From Bacteroidota bacterium (GTDB taxonomy: Bacteria; Bacteroidota; Bacteroidia; Bacteroidales; UBA1556): DNA of 9,656 nucleotides. Every line of letters starts with the position of its first letter. Within the stretch, counting starts at the first letter, position 1. Shown here piece after piece: positions 1 through 5,713 of this stretch. A program made the position numbers and the translations under genes. The stretch is from assembly GCA_003648395.1 (NCBI GenBank), contig QMPB01000122.1, forward strand, positions 1 through 9,656, in the 5' to 3' direction. The notes below the pieces were generated by a model. It did no database searches. It was not told where the DNA came from and was given only the letters and a program-made list of their open reading frames with translations.

Positions 1-84
1 ATAAGGATCTGGCATTTTCAAACTACCACAACTTGCAACAAATACTGCAAGTAGAATCACTAATAATGTTTTAAAATTACGCAT
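1..84 (-). CDS. Lipoprotein, N-terminal fragment (runs off the left edge)
   Basis: Reading leftward from an ATG at 84 gives 28 open codons that continue past the window edge. The peptide has a short basic start (MRNFK), a hydrophobic core (LLVILLAVFVAS) and a lipobox V-A-S-C followed by GSLKMPDPY, which is a classical type II lipoprotein signal. The mature protein would be lipidated on the cysteine at residue 19. The residues after it (G-S-L-K-M) do not form the acidic cluster often linked to surface export in Bacteroidota, so a periplasm-facing location is possible but unproven. Only the signal region is visible and the function cannot be inferred. The gene lies downstream of and in the same direction as the SPOR protein gene, but a hairpin terminator separates them, so it probably has its own promoter. 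Confidence 0.75.
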   Translation of the reverse strand, partial: MRNFKTLLVILLAVFVASCGSLKMPDPY

Positions 85-151
85 CTTCGTCTATTTAAAT
101 TTATGTAATTAAGTTTATTTTCTAACTATGTAAGTTAACTATAATAATTTG

Positions 152-159
152 CAAATTTA
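152..159 (-). promoter_or_regulatory. Candidate -7 promoter element for the lipoprotein gene
   Basis: On the minus strand this octamer reads TAAATTTG, an exact match to the Bacteroidota -7 consensus TAnnTTTG. It lies about 67 bases upstream of the lipoprotein ATG and downstream of the terminator at 236-262. No TTG (-33 element) is present at the usual 17-23 base spacing. In DNA this AT-rich the octamer can occur by chance, so the call rests on position plus the consensus. Confidence 0.35.
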
Positions 160-235
160 TTAATACTAATTTGATTTAAAAAATAAAAGTGCAAAAAAAC
201 ACTACATTATACCTCAAATACGAAAAATAGTTACA

Positions 236-262
236 AAAAAACCTGCAAGTTGCAGGTTTTTA
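236..262 (-). terminator. Rho-independent terminator of the SPOR protein gene
   Basis: The 8-base arms ACCTGCAA (241-248) and TTGCAGGT (250-257) are perfectly complementary. They are flanked by a run of A on one side and T on the other, which extends the stem and supplies the U-tract. The dyad begins 22 bases after the stop codon of the leftward gene at 284. It could also work on the plus strand, but no plus-strand gene ends here. Confidence 0.85.
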
Positions 263-283
263 GTATTTTATATTTAATTAATA

Positions 284-2077
284 TTACATTTTTACTCTCT
301 TTCCATCTATAAATCTGATAATATAAGCACTTGAAATCTTAAGTTTTATCTCATTCAAGTACTTTTGGGCATCTTCTTTAGACAGATATTTACCTATAGA
401 GTACTGATACCAACCTGAAGAAGTCTTATCTTCCATTATTTTATTCTCGTCTAAACCATATTTATATGCCAATTTTGAAATAGAATATGGTCTACCTTTA
501 GATGCTGATAGCTGAACTTTAAAAGTCTCTCCACTCTCAAACACTCCATCTTTATCCATCACCTCTGCATTAGTCTTATCAAGTTGACCTATATATTTAC
601 CATCTTTAAAAACAACCACATAAGCACCTTTTACTTGTTCCAATGCTTTGTACTGAGCTGCCTCTCCATAAGTTTCAAAACTACCTACTGTATACCTATA
701 AGAATTCTTATATGGGTCTTCTTTAATTTCGTCATCTATTCTAAGTTTACGTTGTAACATACGTTTTGAAGTTGTTCCTCCAAAAACAGCTGCTACTTGA
801 ACTCTATATTCAAGACCATTCGTTGCTATTACTTCTGATGGAACTACCTCTGCAACTCCTGAATTATTACTAGCAGAAACACCACCATTTATAGATACAT
901 TATCGTTTTTGCTTATACCTTTATCTTGGTTATTTGTATTTGAAGCAGTTGTTTCACCCTTTAGGCTCATCCTATCGCTAAATGTTTTTGTTTTATTTTC
1001 ATCATTCTCCTCATATGATAAACTTCCCCTTACAATATAACTATTCTTTTCTAATCCTCCCGTTGTAAGTTTATAATTAACCAAAATATCACTAGCTGCA
1101 ATATTATCCCATATTACCTTAACACTACTACTATCTTTCTCTACATTTGCATTTTCGCTTACTATCTCACCTATATATATATCTTCAGGGATATTAAACT
1201 CATAAATAACTTTTCCTTTAATATCACCCATTGAAAAAGAAGTATTCACCATATATTCAGAATTTGGCTCTATAATCTTAGGAATATTTGAAGAATATTT
1301 AATCTCTGTAGGTTCTTCAACTTCTGCAACAACTGAATCAATAGGTTCATAAGGAGTAAGTTCAACCTTAGGCTCTTTAATTTTCTTAGGTTTTTTTGGT
1401 CCAAACTTATAAGTAACACCCAGACCTGTTATTGAATATATATCATTAGTTTCTGAACCTGATCCTATATATGCATCAACATCATCCAAAAAAGCATGCC
1501 TAAAATTAGTTTCACCATACAAGCTCCATCTTTCATCTAACCTTAAACGAAGACCACCTCCCCAAGGAATCATTAGAGATTTTGAATCAACAGTATGCAT
1601 CAAAGTATCATCACCATAACTATTACCAGAATAATGAACCATACCAATGCCACCGAACATATAAACTGAAATAAGTCTATCTGGTTTAGCTCCAAATAAT
1701 GCAGTAAAATCAACATTAAGCCCAATATGATAATCATAGAAATTTGTTTTTGCTGTGATAACCGGATGATAAACATCACCACTCCACTTTGCTCTTTTCC
1801 CCTTTAATATTCCATTTTGAAAAGCAAATTGCAATTGAAAAGCATCTGTTATCTTTCTTTTTACTGTAACTCCATAAGCTAGAGACACCTCATCACTAAA
1901 CCATCTTTGTAATGGATTACCATTGGAATTAGCATCTCCCCATAGCAAACTAAGCCCTGCATTTGCACTAACATCCCAAAGATAGTTTTTTTTCTTTTGA
2001 GTCACTTCTCCCTGAGCATTAATGAGAAGGGGAGCACAAACAACTAAAATTAAAAGTAGTATGTATATTTTTTTCAT
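284..2077 (-). CDS. Outer-membrane barrel protein with tandem C-terminal SPOR-like domains
   Basis: This 597-residue envelope protein is probably anchored in the outer membrane and able to contact peptidoglycan. Residues 1-21 (MKKIYILLL...LLINA) form a Sec signal peptide, with cleavage likely before Q22. Residues about 30-226 alternate polar and hydrophobic/aromatic positions and end in VTYKFG, typical of a small OMP beta-barrel. A Lys/Pro/Glu linker (227-260) follows, then a beta-rich, Ig-like middle domain (about 265-375) and a Ser/Asn/Gly-rich linker. Two SPOR-like repeats come last: YRVQVAA...YTVGSF.TYGEA...AYVVVFKDGKYI (about 423-496) and FKVQLSA...YSIGKYLSKEDA...AYIIRFIDGKRV (about 519-595). 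SPOR domains are known to bind glycan strands stripped of stem peptides. The start at 2077 is preferred over the in-frame ATG at 2107 because it places the signal peptide at the N-terminus. The gene diverges from the OmpA-like gene, whose barrel looks similar. The physiological role is unknown. Confidence 0.8.
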   Translation of the reverse strand: MKKIYILLLILVVCAPLLINAQGEVTQKKKNYLWDVSANAGLSLLWGDANSNGNPLQRWFSDEVSLAYGVTVKRKITDAFQLQFAFQNGILKGKRAKWSGDVYHPVITAKTNFYDYHIGLNVDFTALFGAKPDRLISVYMFGGIGMVHYSGNSYGDDTLMHTVDSKSLMIPWGGGLRLRLDERWSLYGETNFRHAFLDDVDAYIGSGSETNDIYSITGLGVTYKFGPKKPKKIKEPKVELTPYEPIDSVVAEVEEPTEIKYSSNIPKIIEPNSEYMVNTSFSMGDIKGKVIYEFNIPEDIYIGEIVSENANVEKDSSSVKVIWDNIAASDILVNYKLTTGGLEKNSYIVRGSLSYEENDENKTKTFSDRMSLKGETTASNTNNQDKGISKNDNVSINGGVSASNNSGVAEVVPSEVIATNGLEYRVQVAAVFGGTTSKRMLQRKLRIDDEIKEDPYKNSYRYTVGSFETYGEAAQYKALEQVKGAYVVVFKDGKYIGQLDKTNAEVMDKDGVFESGETFKVQLSASKGRPYSISKLAYKYGLDENKIMEDKTSSGWYQYSIGKYLSKEDAQKYLNEIKLKISSAYIIRFIDGKRVKM

Positions 2078-2126
2078 ATATAATGTATTATTTTTTTCAG
2101 ATCTCAATTATTATTAATAATAAACA

Positions 2127-2134
2127 CAAATATA
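2127..2134 (-). promoter_or_regulatory. Candidate -7 promoter element for the SPOR protein gene
   Basis: On the minus strand the octamer reads TATATTTG, matching TAnnTTTG. It lies about 50 bases upstream of the ATG at 2077 in the divergent intergenic region. No TTG sits at the normal -33 spacing, so the assignment is tentative. Confidence 0.4.
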
Positions 2135-2176
2135 GTATATTTTTTAATATGACCATTTTTCTTTTGATTTTTTTAG

Positions 2177-2184
2177 TACTTTTG
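2177..2184 (+). promoter_or_regulatory. Candidate -7 promoter element for the OmpA-like gene
   Basis: The octamer TACTTTTG matches TAnnTTTG and lies 43 bases upstream of the ATG at 2228, which would give a leader of roughly 35 bases. The nearest upstream TTG (2164-2166) is only 10 bases away, too close for a standard -33 element. The opposing candidate element at 2127-2134 would make this a divergent promoter region with about 40 bases between the two boxes. Confidence 0.45.
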
Positions 2185-2227
2185 TAAAGTTATTCTGATA
2201 CAACATATTTAAATATAGTTTTTTATT

Positions 2228-3592
2228 ATGTCAAGACAAATACTTTTCCCTTTTTTATTTATTATTATGATTAGCACTTTTAGTTTAAATAAACTAAAAG
2301 CTCAAGCTTCTAATAATCAAGTACCTTGGACCGACACTAACCACGTAGAATATAATAGATGGTATGTAGGTGCACAATTTGGGGTATATCAGTTTTATGG
2401 AGATATATCTGAAAACAATTTTTTTACTGGCGGTGCAGAATATGGTTTCTTTAATCGGATGTTTGGATTTAGAGCTGGTAAAGAAATAAATTCGAAATTT
2501 GGCACAAGAATAACATTTAATATGGGGCGGATGTCTTCAAGCAAACATGATTTTTGGTTTGAATCATACGTTAGAAATCTTGGGCTTGATTTTACAATAA
2601 ATATGACTAATATAGTTACTCCTTATCGGTATAATAAAAAATGGAATGCTAATATAAATATTGGAGCCGGTTTTATGGGTTTTCGCTCAATTTTGTATGA
2701 TGGTGCAAATAATGATAGTATTTTAAATGCTACTGGGTTTGATATGGATGGAAAAAAAGAGTCTCTTATCTATAAAAGTTTCTTTAATATTGGTGTTGAC
2801 GCTGCCTATAAAATTAGTGACCACTTTGATGTATTTCTTGAGGTAGGATTTACAAGCACACCATCAGATAATATTGATTCTAAGCCAGTTACTTTATCTG
2901 AACTAGATAATTATAGTAATGTTTCACTCGGTCTTCATTATACATTTGGTAAAAATGATGAAGCTTTTAAATGGAATCCAAAATCTGATTACATAAAAGC
3001 ACTTGAAGATAAGATTGTAGATATGGGTAACGATGTTGATTCAGCAAGAAGTTGTTGTGCAGAGAAAGCCATGATTAATCCTTGTGACACATCAACTGCC
3101 GATGGAGATAAAGATTTGGTGCCTGATTGTAGAGATTTAGAGCTAGATAGCCCTGAGGGTTCTTTAGTAAACTGGCAAGGAATAGCAATTATCAGTCCTG
3201 ATTCAACAGGGGTACAACAAGTTAGAGGAGGTGTGGCAGCTGTTCCTAGAAGAAGTTCTGCTCCAAACATCTTCTTTTCACCAGTTTACTTTGAATACGA
3301 TAAAACAGTGATAGATTCAACAGGTGAGTTTAGCATTGTAAATGTTGCATTATACTTAAAACAATATCCTGGAACAAGAATTCTTATTTCTGGAAATACA
3401 GATAAACATGCTTCATTTGAGTATAATGATGGGTTAAGTCTAAGACGTTGTAATAAAGTAAGACAAATATTAGTTGATGAATATGGTATTGAAGTTGGAA
3501 GACTATCTGTTAAAGCTAAAGGTAAGCATTTCTTACTTTTTCCTAAAAAAGACCATGTTAATAGACGTGTAGATTTTTCTATTATTGAATAG
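2228..3592 (+). CDS. OmpA-family outer-membrane protein (barrel plus peptidoglycan-binding domain)
   Basis: The 454-residue product starts with a Sec signal peptide (about 1-25, ending LKAQA). An OMP barrel covers about 43-241 and ends LGLHYTFG. A short helical, possibly coiled segment follows (253-273), then a Cys-containing stretch with an acidic DGDKDLVPDC motif (292-301) resembling the calcium-binding thrombospondin type 3 repeats common in Bacteroidota OmpA proteins. The C-terminal OmpA domain (about 348-454) has the family signature N400-DG-LS-LRRC-NKV and retains the two residues known to hold diaminopimelate in OmpA domains, an Asp (D392 in NTDKH) and an Arg 15 residues later (R407). 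It ends VNRRVDFSI, also typical. The likely job is tethering the outer membrane to the cell wall. Nothing indicates truncation. A candidate promoter lies just upstream and a hairpin terminator downstream, so it is probably transcribed alone. A more specific role, for example in secretion or motility, cannot be read from the sequence. Confidence 0.88.
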   Translation: MSRQILFPFLFIIMISTFSLNKLKAQASNNQVPWTDTNHVEYNRWYVGAQFGVYQFYGDISENNFFTGGAEYGFFNRMFGFRAGKEINSKFGTRITFNMGRMSSSKHDFWFESYVRNLGLDFTINMTNIVTPYRYNKKWNANINIGAGFMGFRSILYDGANNDSILNATGFDMDGKKESLIYKSFFNIGVDAAYKISDHFDVFLEVGFTSTPSDNIDSKPVTLSELDNYSNVSLGLHYTFGKNDEAFKWNPKSDYIKALEDKIVDMGNDVDSARSCCAEKAMINPCDTSTADGDKDLVPDCRDLELDSPEGSLVNWQGIAIISPDSTGVQQVRGGVAAVPRRSSAPNIFFSPVYFEYDKTVIDSTGEFSIVNVALYLKQYPGTRILISGNTDKHASFEYNDGLSLRRCNKVRQILVDEYGIEVGRLSVKAKGKHFLLFPKKDHVNRRVDFSIIE

Positions 3593-3615
3593 GCTGTTAA
3601 CTTAAGATATTTATT

Positions 3616-3650
3616 AGCCATTTATTTATTAAAGTAGATGGCTTTTTTAT
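3616..3650 (+). terminator. Rho-independent terminator of the OmpA-like gene
   Basis: The arms AGCCAT (3616-3621) and ATGGCT (3638-3643) pair perfectly. The stem can extend inward by about five more pairs, two of them G-U. A T-run follows directly from 3643 and a second T-rich stretch lies a few bases on. It sits 24 bases after the stop codon at 3592. Confidence 0.7.
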
Positions 3651-3700
3651 TTGTTTTTTTTTATTAAATTAGCATCATTAATTACCAATATATTATAGAT

Positions 3701-5599
3701 ATGACTATTCCTCAATTATTTGAAAAAAGCGCAGCTAAGTTTCCAAATAACACTCTCGTTCTAGAAAAAGATAACTCTAGAGAGTATCAGAAAATTACAT
3801 ATTCACAAATAAAAAATAAAGTATATCAATTTAGTTGTGGACTAATTGAATTAGGTATAAAAAAAGGTGAACGGTTAGCTCTTCTATCAGAAGGTCGAAG
3901 TGAATGGCTAATCTCAGAACTTAGCATGCTATACCTTGGGGCTATTAATGTTCCTCTTTCTGTCAAAATAAATGAATTAAGTGACTTAAGTTTTAGAATA
4001 AAGCATAGTGAATGTAAATATATAGTAGTATCTGAACGCCAAATTGAGAAAGTAAGAAATATCATTAATCAACTACCTTTAGTAACGAAAGTAATTGTAA
4101 TTACTGATAGTGAAATTAAGTTAAACGATAATGAAATAGCATATAATGGAGTTCTTGAATTAGGTAAAAATATTTCTAATTATATAGACAAACTAAATGA
4201 TTCTTGGAAAAGCATTAATAATAATGACATAGCAAATATTAGTTATACTTCTGGAACAACTGCCGACCCTAAGGGTATCATGTTAACTCATAGAAACTAT
4301 ACAGCTAATGTTGAGCAAGCAAAAAGTCTTATTTCTATACCCGAGTACTATTCATCCTTACTAATATTACCTTGGGATCATTCATTTGGGCACACTGTTG
4401 GCTTATACACTTTGATTGATAATGGAGCAAGTCTTTCTGTAATAGAACTTGGAAAAACTCCAATGGAGACATTAAGAAATATCCCTAAAAACATTAAAGA
4501 AACTAAACCAACCTTTATATTAAGTGTACCAGCTCTTGCAAAAAACTTTAAAAAGAATATTGAGAAAAGCATTAAAGATAAAGGTTCTAAAGTTGAAAAA
4601 TTATTTAATAATGCTCTTGAACTTGCATATAAGTATAATGGTATTGGTTGGGATAAAGGGAAAAATGGCAATTTTATTGACAAACTTAAACTAAAACTAT
4701 ATGATAAAATATTATTCTCAAAGATAAGAGATGGTTTTGGTGGTAAATTAGAGTTTTTTATTGGTGGTGGTGCATTACTAGATATAGAACTTCAAAAGTT
4801 TTTCTATGCCATAGGTATTCCAATGTTTCAAGGTTATGGACTATCCGAATCTGCTCCCATTATTTCATCGAATGCCCCTTTGAAGCATAAGTTAGGGTCT
4901 TCTGGCTTTATTGTTAAAAATCTTGATTTAAAAATATGTGATAGCAAAGGAAATGAATTACCTATTGGCGAAAAAGGAGAGATAGTAGTTAAAGGTGAGA
5001 ATATAATGAAAGGTTATTGGAATAATGAAACAGCTACTAATGAAGCTCTACAAGGAGGATGGTTATTTACTGGCGATATGGGATATATGGATAACGATGG
5101 CTTTTTATACGTTCTTGGCCGATTTAAAAGTCTACTTATTGGAAATGATGGGGAAAAATACAGCCCTGAAGGTATTGAAGAAGCTCTTGTTGAACAATCT
5201 AATTGTATTGAACAAGTTATGCTATATAACAATCAGAACAACTACACTTCTGCTCTTATTTACCCAAATAAATCATACTTAATAAATAAATTAAAAGACA
5301 AGAACCTAGATATTAAAACTAAAGAAGGAGCTGTTGCTGCATTAAGAATAATTCAAGTTGAAATAGATCATTATTTACCTGATGGCAAATATGAAACCAT
5401 GTTCCCTCATAGATGGATTCCTGCAGCATTTGGTGTGCTAGATGAAGGCTTTACTGAAGAAAACAGATTACTTAACTCTACAATGAAAATGGTTAGAGGA
5501 AAAGTAGAAGAAAAATATCAAGACTATATTGAATATCTCAATTCTCCAGAAGGAAAAAATATTATTAATGAAAGAAATATTAAGAATATGACCTCATAG
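3701..5599 (+). CDS. Long-chain fatty acid-CoA ligase (AMP-forming, FadD/ACSL type)
   Basis: This enzyme would activate fatty acids with ATP to acyl-AMP and then to acyl-CoA in the cytoplasm, for lipid synthesis or degradation. All core motifs of the ANL (acyl-CoA synthetase/luciferase) superfamily are present in order: the P-loop YTSGTTADPKG (182-192), GYGLSES (378-384), the hinge region TGDMGYMD...GFLYVLGR (457-474) with Asp459 and Arg474, and NSTMKMVR near the C-terminus, with K596 as the probable adenylation lysine. At 632 residues, and with the ETKPTFILSVPAL segment, it fits bacterial long-chain acyl-CoA synthetases rather than acetyl-CoA synthetases. The P-loop has Ala where many family members have Gly (TSGTTG); I recall this variant in Bacteroidota homologues and expect it to be active. 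There is no signal peptide. No TAnnTTTG element was found in the 108-base upstream gap. It stands alone, converging with the TonB-dependent receptor gene. Chain-length preference cannot be read from the sequence. Confidence 0.9.
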   Translation: MTIPQLFEKSAAKFPNNTLVLEKDNSREYQKITYSQIKNKVYQFSCGLIELGIKKGERLALLSEGRSEWLISELSMLYLGAINVPLSVKINELSDLSFRIKHSECKYIVVSERQIEKVRNIINQLPLVTKVIVITDSEIKLNDNEIAYNGVLELGKNISNYIDKLNDSWKSINNNDIANISYTSGTTADPKGIMLTHRNYTANVEQAKSLISIPEYYSSLLILPWDHSFGHTVGLYTLIDNGASLSVIELGKTPMETLRNIPKNIKETKPTFILSVPALAKNFKKNIEKSIKDKGSKVEKLFNNALELAYKYNGIGWDKGKNGNFIDKLKLKLYDKILFSKIRDGFGGKLEFFIGGGALLDIELQKFFYAIGIPMFQGYGLSESAPIISSNAPLKHKLGSSGFIVKNLDLKICDSKGNELPIGEKGEIVVKGENIMKGYWNNETATNEALQGGWLFTGDMGYMDNDGFLYVLGRFKSLLIGNDGEKYSPEGIEEALVEQSNCIEQVMLYNNQNNYTSALIYPNKSYLINKLKDKNLDIKTKEGAVAALRIIQVEIDHYLPDGKYETMFPHRWIPAAFGVLDEGFTEENRLLNSTMKMVRGKVEEKYQDYIEYLNSPEGKNIINERNIKNMTS

Positions 5600-5713
5600 A
5601 GATGAAGTAAACCTACTGCATTTTCTTTCTACATACAATACATTAAATAAATAGATAGCTTTACTAGTTTTTTATTTCTGAACTAAAATATGTCTCCCAC
5701 ACATGGTAATAAT

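Noticed and set aside
31..52. Inverted repeat ACTTGCA/TGCAAGT at the left edge.
   Set aside because: It lies inside the coding sequence for the lipoprotein signal peptide, has an 8-base loop and no T-run; probably chance.
2020..2060. Possible lipoprotein signal in the SPOR protein (LVVC).
   Set aside because: The residue before Cys is Val rather than Gly, Ala or Ser, and a good signal peptidase I site (LINA before Q) follows, so it is not a lipobox.
2078..2107. Extended start of the SPOR protein gene at the in-frame ATG at 2107, adding ten residues.
   Set aside because: The extra residues (MRSEKNNTLY) would precede a perfect Sec signal peptide starting MKKIYILLL at 2077; the shorter form is the normal layout.
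2989..3621. Open minus-strand frames of 93 and 111 codons opposite the OmpA-like gene.
   Set aside because: They lie antisense to a gene with clear domain motifs, and their translations show no recognisable signal or domain.
3651..3700. Promoter for the acyl-CoA ligase gene.
   Set aside because: No TAnnTTTG octamer is present in the gap; only AT-rich sequence is visible, so no site is called.
5025..5282. Plus-strand open frame of 85 codons inside the acyl-CoA ligase gene.
   Set aside because: It overlaps the conserved hinge motif of the ligase in another frame; the ligase frame is intact, so this is a shadow.
5645..5677. AT-only dyad (AAATAAA/TTTATTT) between the convergent acyl-CoA ligase and receptor genes, considered as a bidirectional terminator.
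   Set aside because: The inner bases do not pair and the arms contain no G or C, so the stem would be unstable; I see no convincing terminator in 5600-5713.
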